Assembly (NCBI GenBank): GCA_038501625.1
Contig: JAZAYU010000697.1
Span: 62,001-126,000, forward strand
Length of the DNA stretch: 64,000 nucleotides
DNA from: Corbicula japonica
Lineage: Eukaryota; Mollusca; Bivalvia; Venerida; Cyrenidae
Direction: 5' to 3'
The notes under the pieces are model-generated. The model was not told where the DNA came from. It was given only the letters and a program-made list of their open reading frames with translations, and ran no database searches. The position numbers and the translations under genes are program-made. Numbering within the stretch: the stretch's first letter is position 1; each line of letters opens with the position of its first letter. Below, one piece after another: positions 54,901 to 64,000 of the stretch.

Positions 54901-56300
54901 GAAATTGAATGTTGATTCGAAAGGTCTATTTCTGGTTGGTTCAATTTAGCTCGGCTATCCTGCATACAGAACATTAAAAAACAATTGCCTTCTCTATCGT
55001 TATCCGAGAGCCAGGCATAGATTCCGAACGCCTATCTCATATTCCAAATATATAGTCAATATAAAAAAATGTTGTTCATTAAGTCTTCTTTTTTTGGCAA
55101 TTCTATGAAGTCAAGTAGTTACTTTATTAAACTCCTCGCAGAACTATTTATTTGCCGTGGTGGTAACGCATGGGGATGTAGTTAAACAGAACGTAACTTT
55201 TTTAACTGTATTACCCTGTATTGACGGCAAGACTCAGAAATATCAGTACACATTTTTTATCAAACAATGGTTTGCATATGTCAGTGAATATAGAAACATC
55301 ATTGCAGCATTTTCAGATTAACACCATTACATGATCAGCGACGTATGGCCCGGATAAAAAGTGTGTTTGCCCTTAACGATAAAACAATCAGCTGCTCTGA
55401 TCACAATATATTTTTCAGGGGATATGAGCAAATGAACTATGCGTGTCACAGCAAAATCGCAATGGCAGAACTAAAAAAGTCTTTGGGATGATTAATCAAT
55501 ACTATACATATACTGGTTTGATATTGAAATAAAGACAAAGTAGTTTTACATGTAAAATTGACAAACATAGGTATATAGTCCAAAGACCTTTAAAAACGTT
55601 TGATAGCATTACTGGTGCAAGGATGTGTAGTAGACGTTTGACCATTGTCACAAATGATACGATGTGTACAGATTATAACCTGACATACAAAAAGTGCTCT
55701 TCAAAGTATCACGTTTACACTTAGTTAGACTAGACACAATATTCTTCCCTTTCGCCCACAATGGGACCGACAAACTAAGACCGACACATTTTTGAATAAA
55801 AGGTTTCAGTATCCACTGGCGGTGATGAAATGGACCAGGGGCCTTAATGTGATGGAGTATCTTGTGAATTGGACAATACCAGTAGAAAGCCACTAGCCCT
55901 AATGGGCCTCTTCTTTGTTTCTGTTTTTAAACGATATATCATGATACGTTTCGCAGTGATTTTTCACTTGTGATATGCAATGGAACAATTGAATATATTG
56001 TGATCGCATTGCGCCGTCTCTAGTATTTGTAAAAACATGTTACTTTGAATGTCTTGTTAAATGTTCGAAGAGCGTGTGTCAACTCAATTAACTTGTAATG
56101 ATGCAACACTGTAAATAATATTTACGATATTATGCTTTTGTTTTCGCGTTCTTATGTGTTTACCATAATTAAACAGACTTAGTCAGATTCAACAAATCTT
56201 AATTTTATATTTTTTCAATTTTAGAACTAGCGTTAAGGTTTTGTGCTGCCGAAAAAAAAATCTCGTTTGATTTGTTGTTGTTATTTTTGGCAAAAGCACT
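51913..56300. other. 4.4 kb without recognisable genes
   Basis: AT-rich intergenic DNA. Frames of 60-80 codons occur (52857-53084, 53717-53917, 55648-55893), but none shows a domain or a splice context worth calling. Confidence 0.4.
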
Positions 56301-56516
56301 AATACTTAAGTCGTTTAATTCGTTTGAATGTTTGAACATTTTTTCATAAAACCGTTTGTACTTAAAGAAAGAGAAGAATGTATTTGATTCAATTTCAAAA
56401 ATTGTGTCACTATGATAATAATCTTTTTTTAACAAAAAAAAGCCAAAGAAAACGACTCGCACCGGACGCCCCGTGTAGCGATTAAACACGGTTAGCTTGT
56501 GTTCCCAAGTATACAT
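56301..56516. repeat. 1.2-kb tandem repeat, copy 1, left part
   Basis: Matches 62326-62544. It is interrupted at TACAT by the Steamer-like element and resumes at 61314. Confidence 0.92.
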
Positions 56517-56711
56517 TGTTATGGTGTGCGCGGGTATGTGGGTACATTGATCAAGTAACACTGAGTTCGTTACATGTTTATTCAGTGAGGCCTTAACAAG
56601 AAGTGTCTGCTATAAGAGAGAGCATGAATATATAAAGGGTCAAGATGAGTTAACTCTGTACTACATGAATGTCTACTAAGTAAGGACAACGGAGTTGTCT
56701 ACCATGTAACA
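56517..56711 (-). repeat. 3' LTR of the Steamer-like element (195 bp)
   Basis: Same as 61134-61313 except for an extra 15 bp near 56666-56680 and one substitution. On the minus strand a purine-rich tract (AAAACAGGGAGA, 56712-56723) precedes it. Confidence 0.93.
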
Positions 56712-57017
56712 TCTCCCTGTTTTTAAAATGTGAGTCAAGATCATAGAGCACTGAAAGTGTAATAAAAGTTCATGGGTTTAACTGTTGATTAATTGCTGTC
56801 TGTCACTGCTGATAATCTGATAGCAATTTATTATCCTTTCATGTTCCGCTATGATCATCATTGAACTGACCAGGTTAATGTTGCTGCACATGTTTCACTA
56901 ATTAGCCATAAATTTAATCCCAGCAGAGTTCACGAGTTCATTATGTCCATGAAGATTTCGCACTATCTTCCCAGAGTTTTATTGGGCACTAATTCAGCTG
57001 TTAAAATAACATTAATG

Positions 57018-60000
57018 TCACAGATCAAATTTAACTGGGGGCTTAACACTTCTGCCTGATCTTGTTGTATAAAATGTAGTATCATTGTTTTCACTTTTTC
57101 CAGAATTTGATAAGTCTACATTGCTGTTGGTATTGACAGAACATTTTAATGTGTTGCTGTTGCTAGCTGTAGCAGTCGCAGGGGCAATTATTGGTGTATT
57201 TGGGGTAATTTGTGTTTTGTTAGGAAAATCTAACTGTCTGCATTGTGACTGATTTTCATTTGTTTTTAACAAATGGCGTCTGTTGCGTCTATATGTGGAA
57301 CCATCGTGTGTAGTGACAATGAATGATCTGTTGTTAATCATTTGTGATACTGTTGCTGGCTTCCATAGTTTTCCTTGTCTTATTCGTACACTATCACCTA
57401 TCTGCAGGGGGCTTAATGGGTGTGCTGACCTATCATAGTACACCTTTGATCTGCCTTTGTTCTGAGAAATTTTGCTTTTGACATGTGATTTCAAGATAAC
57501 TTGGGGGTCAAGTTGGTGTGATGTGACTGGCAGTATTGACCTTAGCTGCCTGCTCATTAATAATTGAGCTGGTGATTTCCCACATGCTAGTGGTGAGTTA
57601 CGATACTCTAGCAGAGAAAGATAAGGATCTGTTCCTGCTTGTTTAGCTTTTGTGAAAAGAGCTTTGATTGTTTGAACAGTTCTCTCCCCTAGACCATTAC
57701 TTTGGGGATAACCTGGGCTTGATGTTCTATGCTCAAAATCCCATTTTTTGGCAAATTCATGGAATTCTTGTGATGTGTACTGTCGAGCGTTGTCGCTAAC
57801 GAGTGTTTGCACAATTCCATGACGGCTTAAGAAGCCTTTTAATTTGTCAATGACAGTTGATGATTTTGTGTCGGGCAACATGCTCACCTCAAAGTATCTA
57901 CTATAATAGTCTACTAAGAGAATATAGTCAGTATTGTTCCAGTGAAATATGTCAGTGGCAGCAATCTGCCATGGTCTGTCAGGTATGTCACTGGGCTGCA
58001 TTGGCTCTTTTGGATTAGCATTCCTGTGCTCCAAGCATACTGAGCACGAAAGAACCATTGTTTTTATGTCAGTAGTCATGTTTGGCCAGAAAAGCACTTG
58101 TCTTGCACGTTGCGTGCATTTTTCAATGCCAAGGTGCGCTTCGTGAATTATTTTGAGCATCATGGATCTACATCCCTTAGGTATCAGTATCTTATTGCCC
58201 TTAAGAATGATACCGTCTACTACAGTCAGTTCATCTCTGTAGTTCCAAAATTCTAACAAGTCTTTGTGACATTTTGACCTGTCATTTGGCCAACCTTCGG
58301 ATATGACCTGTTTAAGTCGTTGCATTTGCTCGTCGGAGTCTGTGACCGTTTTAATGTGTGACATTTTCTGATCACTGACGGGTAAGTTAGACATGACAGC
58401 ATGTACATGCGTGTCCATGTCTGCAGCAAATTCTGGGTGTGTCTGAGGAAGGTATTTGCGTGACAGTGTGTCAGCAAGGGGTATGTCTTTTCCTGGTAGG
58501 AATTTCAAGTCTATGTCATAGATGTTGAGCTGTAACATCATGCGCTGTAATCTTGGTGGTGCTGAGTGTAAGTTTTTCTTGAACACCGCCAAGAGGGGTT
58601 TGTGGTCAGTCTCTACGGTAATTCGTTTACCATATACATAGTCGTGAAAACGTTTACACCCAAATAAGATTGCGTATAGCTCTTTTTCAATCTGGGCATA
58701 ATTAATTTCCGTCTCAGTCAGAGATTTGGATGCAAAGCTCACTGGCCTTTTGTCTTGTAAAAGGACAGCTCCTAGACCACTTTTAGAAGCGTCAACTTGT
58801 AATGTGACCGGTTTATTCGGGTCAAAGTATGTTAGGACAGGACCTGGATCTTGGGTGATAACCAATTTTACCTTTTGGAAGGCTTCTTCCTGCGGTTTAT
58901 CCCATACGAATTCCGCATCTTTTGAGAGTAATTGTCTCATTGGGCTAGTCATTTCAGAGAGACTTGGTGCGAACCTTTGTAGATACGTCACCATGCCCAG
59001 AATGGTTTCAAGTTCTGACCTTGAAGTAGGAGAAGGCATGTCTTTAATGGCTTTAACCTTTGAAGGATCCATTTTAAGACCTTCTGCTGTAAGCACATGA
59101 CCAAAAAAGGGTATTTCTGTCTTGCTTACTTCCGTTTTGTCAGGGTTGAGTTTGATATTCATTTCGCGGCATCTTTTCATGAACAAATCAAGATTTCGAT
59201 CATGAGTGGCCTGATCTTTACCAAAGACAATGATATCGTCAACTATTGTCTTAACCCCTGGTAAGTTTTCTAAGCATTCGTCCATTTTCTGTTGAAACAG
59301 GTCATTACTATTCTTAGTACCAAATGGTAATCTTAGAAATCTGTACCGCCCAAATGGGGTATTGAAAGTTGTGAGAAAAGATGACTTTTCTGTCAGCACT
59401 ATCGACCAGTAACCACTGCGGGCATCAAACTTTGAGAATACTTTGGCACCAGTCAGGTCCGGAAGTATGTCGTCAAGAGTCTTACTGGGGTAGTGTGGTC
59501 TCATGATTGCCTCATTGAGGTCTTTGGGGTCCAAACATAACCTTAGAGAACCATCTGGTTTTTGTACAGTGACTAAGCTGTTGACCCATTCTGTCGGTTC
59601 TGTGACCTTTGTAATAATGTGATTAAGTTCCATTTTGTCCAACTCAGCTTTTAGTTTGTCACGTATTGCCAATGGTACTTTGCGTGGCGGATGTACAACA
59701 GGGATAGCATCTTGCCTGATGCGTATTTCACACTGTCCCTTAAGTTTACCTATGCCGTCAAAAACGTCAGCGTACGTCGTTAGCACGGACTGTTTAGTCA
59801 TAGGGCTTTCTGTCTGCATAGACAATACAAGGTTTATCAGACCTAAGGAGAGGCATGTCTCTAAGCCAAGAATGGGACTTGAACCTGGTGAATCTACTAT
59901 GTAAAATTCTGCATGTGTGGTCTTATTCTTGTATGTGCATGGGAGTTTCCTATAACCATCTACAGTGAGAGGCTTGCCTCCATAAGCTGAGAGGCGTTTA

Positions 60001-60959
60001 TTGGTGTATTGCAGCGGTCCTTTTATGTTTAATGCCATGTATTGTGATCTTGGGATTACATTGACCTGAGCTCCAGTGTCAATTTTCATTCTTAAACATG
60101 CTTTGCCAATACCAACTTTAACGAAAGCTTGGTTCGATATTGTGTCATGCTCAATAGAATTTACCAAGAAATCTGGACAATCAAGATCAAGAGAAGTGTT
60201 ATTTACCTCATTAACTTTTCTCTGCTTCATGTCGCGTACTTTTTTCCTACACATTTTTGCAAAATGATTCAGTTTAGCACAATAATGACACGTTTCACCA
60301 TTTGCAGGGCACTTATTGTTCCCATGATTCAAACCACAATTGTTACAGTTCTCATGCTCTTGCTTCTTCGGATTCTGTTGGCGTCCTGGTTTTGACCGGT
60401 TCGATCCTCTGTTGTGGCGATGCGGAGCACCTTTGGGCTGTTTCACCGCATCTACTGCCGACGGTTCATCCATAGCCTTGCATTGGGCTTGGCTCAGCTC
60501 GTGTGTTCTGGCTATGTCTATGCACCGTTCAAGAGTCAATTCCGAGCCTTCTCGGATAAGTTTCTCCCTTATTTGGTTTGATCGTATTCCAAATACGATG
60601 TGGTCCCGAATCTGATCGTCTTGCATATCGGCTGGATACGCACAGTCTTTAATAAGCAATCTTAGTTCCGTCACAAATTGTTCGAAAGATTCGCCTTCGT
60701 GTTGTGTTCTGGATTTGTAGATATATCTATTGTATATCAAATTTGTCTTTGGCTTGCAATAAGCTTCAAAACCATCCATGTAGGTTTTCAGTTTCTTTTT
60801 GTCAGTGTCAGACACATCCCATGTTGAGAAAATTTCTCTGCCTTTTTCCCCGATCCACAACATTAGGTAATTGCACTTTGACTTCCTCTGATTTCTTATC
60901 CAGCGGGCCTCCAAACATAAACTCTGAATGTTCTTTAAAGCGCTTAAATGCTGTAGCAA
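57018..60959 (-). CDS. Gag-Pol polyprotein of the Steamer-like element
   Basis: 1313 codons in one frame. Gag part with two zinc knuckles (CNNCGLNHGNNKC ~205-217 and CHYCAKLNHFAKMC ~224-237); aspartic protease (DTGA 294-297); reverse transcriptase (FDARSGYW ~511, catalytic IVDDIIVFG ~572-580); RNase H (QVDASKSGLGAVL, then ELYAI and ETDHKPLL); integrase with H-H-C-C zinc motif (HEAHLG...CSVC) and catalytic D, D, E in ATDIFHWN, SDNARQYT and GLGERTVQTI. No stop interrupts any domain. The expected gag start lies upstream in another frame (ATG 61011), so a one-base frameshift near 60890 separates the first ~40 residues from the rest. Without it the element would appear complete. Confidence 0.93.
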   Translation of the reverse strand: MLQHLSALKNIQSLCLEARWIRNQRKSKCNYLMLWIGEKGREIFSTWDVSDTDKKKLKTYMDGFEAYCKPKTNLIYNRYIYKSRTQHEGESFEQFVTELRLLIKDCAYPADMQDDQIRDHIVFGIRSNQIREKLIREGSELTLERCIDIARTHELSQAQCKAMDEPSAVDAVKQPKGAPHRHNRGSNRSKPGRQQNPKKQEHENCNNCGLNHGNNKCPANGETCHYCAKLNHFAKMCRKKVRDMKQRKVNEVNNTSLDLDCPDFLVNSIEHDTISNQAFVKVGIGKACLRMKIDTGAQVNVIPRSQYMALNIKGPLQYTNKRLSAYGGKPLTVDGYRKLPCTYKNKTTHAEFYIVDSPGSSPILGLETCLSLGLINLVLSMQTESPMTKQSVLTTYADVFDGIGKLKGQCEIRIRQDAIPVVHPPRKVPLAIRDKLKAELDKMELNHIITKVTEPTEWVNSLVTVQKPDGSLRLCLDPKDLNEAIMRPHYPSKTLDDILPDLTGAKVFSKFDARSGYWSIVLTEKSSFLTTFNTPFGRYRFLRLPFGTKNSNDLFQQKMDECLENLPGVKTIVDDIIVFGKDQATHDRNLDLFMKRCREMNIKLNPDKTEVSKTEIPFFGHVLTAEGLKMDPSKVKAIKDMPSPTSRSELETILGMVTYLQRFAPSLSEMTSPMRQLLSKDAEFVWDKPQEEAFQKVKLVITQDPGPVLTYFDPNKPVTLQVDASKSGLGAVLLQDKRPVSFASKSLTETEINYAQIEKELYAILFGCKRFHDYVYGKRITVETDHKPLLAVFKKNLHSAPPRLQRMMLQLNIYDIDLKFLPGKDIPLADTLSRKYLPQTHPEFAADMDTHVHAVMSNLPVSDQKMSHIKTVTDSDEQMQRLKQVISEGWPNDRSKCHKDLLEFWNYRDELTVVDGIILKGNKILIPKGCRSMMLKIIHEAHLGIEKCTQRARQVLFWPNMTTDIKTMVLSCSVCLEHRNANPKEPMQPSDIPDRPWQIAATDIFHWNNTDYILLVDYYSRYFEVSMLPDTKSSTVIDKLKGFLSRHGIVQTLVSDNARQYTSQEFHEFAKKWDFEHRTSSPGYPQSNGLGERTVQTIKALFTKAKQAGTDPYLSLLEYRNSPLACGKSPAQLLMSRQLRSILPVTSHQLDPQVILKSHVKSKISQNKGRSKVYYDRSAHPLSPLQIGDSVRIRQGKLWKPATVSQMINNRSFIVTTHDGSTYRRNRRHLLKTNENQSQCRQLDFPNKTQITPNTPIIAPATATASNSNTLKCSVNTNSNVDLSNSGKSENNDTTFYTTRSGRSVKPPVKFDL

Positions 60960-61011
60960 GGTCTCTTGCTGCCCAGTCCATTCTGGGGTTTTGTCCCGAA
61001 TTTAATTCCAT
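60808..61011 (-). pseudogene. Gag N-terminus in a different frame
   Basis: ATG 61011, 122 bp after the primer-binding site edge. The first ~40 residues (MDWAARDLATAFKRFKEHSE...) look like a Gag start. The frame then overlaps the main ORF. Both frames meet around 'gtcaaagtg' on the minus strand near 60887. It could be a recent indel or, less likely, a programmed frameshift. Confidence 0.65.
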
Positions 61012-61117
61012 TGTTTTAAAATAGAATTTTACACTTGTATAGTGTCACAGTAACAAAACAGTCCGCAGAATTACGTAATCCTTTAGTTATAGTTTATTTC
61101 CATATTGTCTATAACTA

Positions 61118-61133
61118 CCACCTTCTGACACCA
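61118..61133 (-). other. primer-binding site of the Steamer-like element
   Basis: On the minus strand TGGTGTCAGAAGGTGG lies directly after the 5' LTR. It matches a leucine-tRNA 3' end (…CTTCTGACA plus CCA) except for one extra G. Confidence 0.7.
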
Positions 61134-61313
61134 TGTTATGGTGTGCGCGGGTATGTGGGTACATTGATCAAGTAACACTGAGTTCGTTACATGTTTATTC
61201 AGTGAGGCCTTAACAAGAAGTGTCTGCTATAAGAGAGAGCATGAATATATAAAGGGTCAAGATGAGTTAACTCTGTACTAAGTAATGACAACGGAGTTGT
61301 CTACCATGTAACA
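61134..61313 (-). repeat. 5' LTR of the Steamer-like element (180 bp)
   Basis: Starts TGTTACATGG and ends CCATAACA on the minus strand. It contains a TTTATATA box as candidate promoter. Confidence 0.93.
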
Positions 61314-62306
61314 TACATGATAAAGAAATCTTATTCTTAATATGGCGGCGTTTGAAATACCTTTAAACGCTGTTTATTTGTAATTTAATTAAGGTAAGAG
61401 ATTTATTTTTTAACGATTTGTTTTCACTTTGGGGTTCAATTCATTAAAAAAACAGTTTATGAATTATCGATACTTGTTTTGTGACTGCTCTTGGTTAATA
61501 CAGTAGAGTGTATATTGTGTTTTTAAGGCACAAGTGGAAACATGTTGGGCAATTGCCGGCCCCGGATCATTAACCATTAGCGATCCACAACAACATTTAG
61601 AACTTGGATCTTTAAAAACATACGGTAAGATAGCAGTAGTATAGAAAGATCGTTTGGGGTGGATTGGGCACGGGGCACGGAGGATTGGGGCTTAAATGAC
61701 TCATCGTGACGTCATCGGCGTATGACTTATCGTCAACGGATCGAATGACTCACCGATGCCGGATCGAACGATTCATCGTCACCGGGATCGATCGTTAACT
61801 GAAAAAAGTTAAGGGTACTTTACGGCTTCTGTAGACCCCCTAACGGTACTTTAGCCCCTATATAATAAATCCGCGTCCTTTATAAATATAATGTACCAAC
61901 AATCATTAATCGTACTTGACAATAGTTAAGGTCAACCTACCCATAAAGTTTCATTTAATTCAATTATTTAAATCGATCGCGTTAGAATGTGCCCTTCGGG
62001 TCAGTTAACTTTCATTCAGATATAGGAAAATTAATGTTAGCATCTCCATTCATCGATCGCATAGTATTGACGACCTCGGGGGTTATAAAATATCTGAGCG
62101 ACTGACCAATACACAAAGTTTTAAATGTCGATATTAGAGTTTAGCCAGGGGTATAGTCACCTTAAATTGTATGAAAGACCACGTTATTTGAGAACAGGGC
62201 GCTTATTGATTCGTGAGGAAGTGTATATTCGCGTTCTTTATAACTATAACGAAGCAATAGTCATTTAAAGGCCCAATAAACTTCTCAAACAGCATATTTT
62301 TATTAT
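61314..62306. repeat. 1.2-kb tandem repeat, copy 1, right part
   Basis: Continues the copy interrupted at 56516. It matches 62540-63528 with ~95% identity by eye. No coding capacity. Confidence 0.92.
61697..61800. promoter_or_regulatory. AP-1/CRE-like motif cluster, copy 1
   Basis: TGACTCA at 61697, TGACGTCA at 61707 and TGACTCA at 61746 in a G/C-richer stretch with recurring 'atcgtcaacggatcgaa' phrases. Motif identity is exact; function is not shown. Confidence 0.45.
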
Positions 62307-62325
62307 TATATACTTTTTATTTTTA

Positions 62326-63528
62326 AATACTTAAGTCGTTTAATTCGTTTGAATGTTTGAACATTTTTTTATAAAACCGTTTGTACTTAAAGAAAGAGAA
62401 GAATGTATTTGATTCAATTTCAAAAATTGTATCACTGAGATAATAATCTTTTTTAACAAAAAAAAAAGCCAAAGAAAACGACTCGCACCGGACGCCCCGT
62501 GTAGCGATTAAACACGGTTAGCGTGGGTTCCCAAGTATACATGATAAAGAAATCTTATTCTTAATATGGCGGCGTTTGAAATACCTTTAAACGCTGTTTA
62601 TTTGTAATTTAATAAAGGTAAGAGATTTATTTTTTAACGATTTGTTTTCACTTTGGGGTTCAATTCATTAAAAAAACAGTTTAGGAATTATCGATACTTG
62701 TTTTGTGACTGCTCTAGGTTAATACAGTAGAGTGTATATTGTGTTTTTAAAGCACAAGTGGAAACATGTTGGGCAATTGCCGGCCCCGGATCATTAACCA
62801 TTAGCGATCCACTACAACATTTAGAACTTGGATCTATAGAAACATTCGGTAAGATAGTAGTAGTATAGAAAATTCGTTTTGGGTGGATTGGGCACGGGGC
62901 ACGGGGGATTGGGGCTTAAATGACTCATCGTGACGTCATCGGCGTATGACTCATCGTCAACGGATCGAATGACTCACCGATGTCGGATCGAACGATTCAT
63001 CGTCACCGGGATCGATCGTTAATTGAAAAAGTTAAGGGTACTTTACGGCGTCTGTAGACCCCCTAACGGTACTTTAGCCCCTATATAATAAATCCGCGTC
63101 CTTTATAAATATAATGTACCAATAATCATTAATCGTTTTTGGCGATAGTTAAGGTCAACCTACCCATAAAGTTTCATTCAATTCAATTATTTAAATCGAT
63201 CGCGTGAGATTGTCCCCGTCGGGTCAGTTAACTTTCATTCAGATATAGAAAAAATTAATGTTAGCATCTCCATTCATCGATCGCATAGTATTGACGACCT
63301 CGGGGGTTATAAAATATCTGAGCGACTGACCAATACACCAAGTTTTAAATGTCGATATTAGAGTTTAGCCAGGGGTACAGTCACCTTAAATTGTATGAAA
63401 GACCACGTTATTTGAGAACAGGGCGCTTATTGATTCGCGAGGAAGTGTATATTCGCGTTCTTTATAAATATAACGAGCCAATAGTCATTTGAAAGCCCAA
63501 TAAACTTGTCAAACAGCATATTTTTATT
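62326..63528. repeat. 1.2-kb tandem repeat, copy 2 (empty target site)
   Basis: Uninterrupted copy, 1203 bp. It contains 'cccaagtatacatgataaag' at ~62531, the pre-insertion form of the Steamer-like target. Confidence 0.92.
62921..63022. promoter_or_regulatory. AP-1/CRE-like motif cluster, copy 2
   Basis: TGACTCA at 62921, 62947 and 62969, and the perfect CRE palindrome TGACGTCA at 62931. One of the three AP-1 motifs is mutated in copy 1. Confidence 0.45.
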
Positions 63529-64000
63529 AACCTAAAACATTTTAGATTTCACCTGTATGCATAAAAAAAATAAACCTTACAATAAGAAAAGGGTATTATC
63601 TTATTGATTTGAAGCATGTTTTGCGGGTCGTTTATTTTGTTTACAAAACAAACAGCGAATCTTTCCGAGCTGATTTTCGGCAACTCTCGGCAGGCGACGG
63701 TCGCTAATTATGCAGAAGTGCATAAATTGATGACGTATTTCCCACTAAAAGCCGTTAACGGGATGGGTCGTATAACATTTACATCTTTCTTTGTTTACCT
63801 TGTAATGAAGTAAAAACTTAAAGAATCTCTAATTTTCCGTTTCGATTGAACATTCCATCTGTATGATGAAATAATTTTTCGTTTACAACTTTTATGTGAA
63901 TGACGTCACCGCGTTCTGCGTTCTTACGGCCCACGTACGGAAAAAACCGATAACTTTTCGCCGAGTGATTGTAAACATTGGTAAGTAATTTTGTGGGCTA
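63529..64000. other. no gene seen
   Basis: A 65-codon frame (63616-63813) is open but has no recognisable domain. A lone TGACGTCA lies at 63901. Confidence 0.35.

Larger units (their letters stand above)
56517..61313 (-). mobile_element. near-intact Steamer-like Ty3/Gypsy retrotransposon
   Basis: 4797 bp with short LTRs (180 and 195 bp, TGTTACATGG...CCATAACA on the minus strand), a 5-bp target duplication TACAT (56512-56516 and 61314-61318), a primer-binding site touching the 5' LTR, and one long gag-pol frame. The size, LTR length, single ORF, 5-bp duplication and tRNA-Leu-type primer site closely match Steamer of the soft-shell clam and its Mag-lineage relatives in bivalves. The LTRs differ by one substitution and one 15-bp indel, so the insertion is recent. 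The uninterrupted target is present at 62530-62550. Confidence 0.92.

Noticed and set aside
53717..55893. Small ORFs between the Polinton and the Steamer-like element
   Set aside because: Lengths expected by chance, no domains and no splice context.
57949..60615. Plus-strand ORFs across the retrotransposon (e.g. 58726-59100, 60340-60615)
   Set aside because: Shadows of the minus-strand gag-pol frame.

Overview
The window looks like nuclear DNA of a bivalve mollusc. It is AT-rich, has intron-containing genes, and is dominated by transposable elements. The clues to a bivalve are a Steamer-like Ty3/Gypsy retrotransposon, a Polinton/Maverick relic, a tRNA-derived SINE, the 'tgcccccgaaggg' repeat family common in bivalve genomes, and a Roc-COR-Death domain gene. 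The species cannot be named from the sequence alone. No rRNA gene, CRISPR array or bacterial operon is visible.

Layout. 1-10.7 kb: about 1.1 copies of a 2.1-kb tandem repeat. The second copy is interrupted by a full-length but dead LINE (2201-7250), which itself carries a 5'-truncated LINE on the other strand, and by a Helentron-type non-autonomous element (7836-10634) holding an 11-unit, 145-bp tandem array. 10.8-15 kb: a 4.1-kb element with ~460-bp inverted termini, with a TA-flanked 1.2-kb element nested in it. 16.2-24.4 kb (+): a multi-exon gene for a short RPA70-like protein with two OB folds. 26-28.4 kb: degenerate repeats and a single pogo/Tigger-like terminus. 28.4-31.3 kb: a young non-autonomous LTR retrotransposon. 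31.9-33.0 kb: an inverted-repeat cassette whose loop is a LINE C-terminal ORF. 35.0-37.9 kb (+): a Roc-COR-Death domain gene. 38.4-39.6 kb: a TIR element containing a SINE. 40.6 kb: a long hairpin. 42.3-43.6 kb: a non-autonomous hAT element with a nested TTAA-flanked MITE. 44.4-50.5 kb (-): a Polinton relic. 51.3-51.9 kb: a 294-bp tandem duplication. 56.3-63.5 kb: a tandem pair of 1.2-kb repeats, one split by a near-intact Steamer-like retrotransposon (56517-61313, - strand).

Only two host genes are supported. The RPA-like gene would bind single-stranded DNA; the Roc-COR-Death gene is a GTPase-type signalling protein of the kind expanded in molluscs. Everything else with coding content belongs to mobile elements. 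Several insertions can be read against an empty copy of their target in the same window (LINE, Helentron-like element, Steamer-like element), which gives firm boundaries.

Exon boundaries come from splice-site and phase consistency only. Exon 7/8 of the RPA-like gene and the 5' end of the Roc-COR gene are uncertain. No similarity searches were possible.
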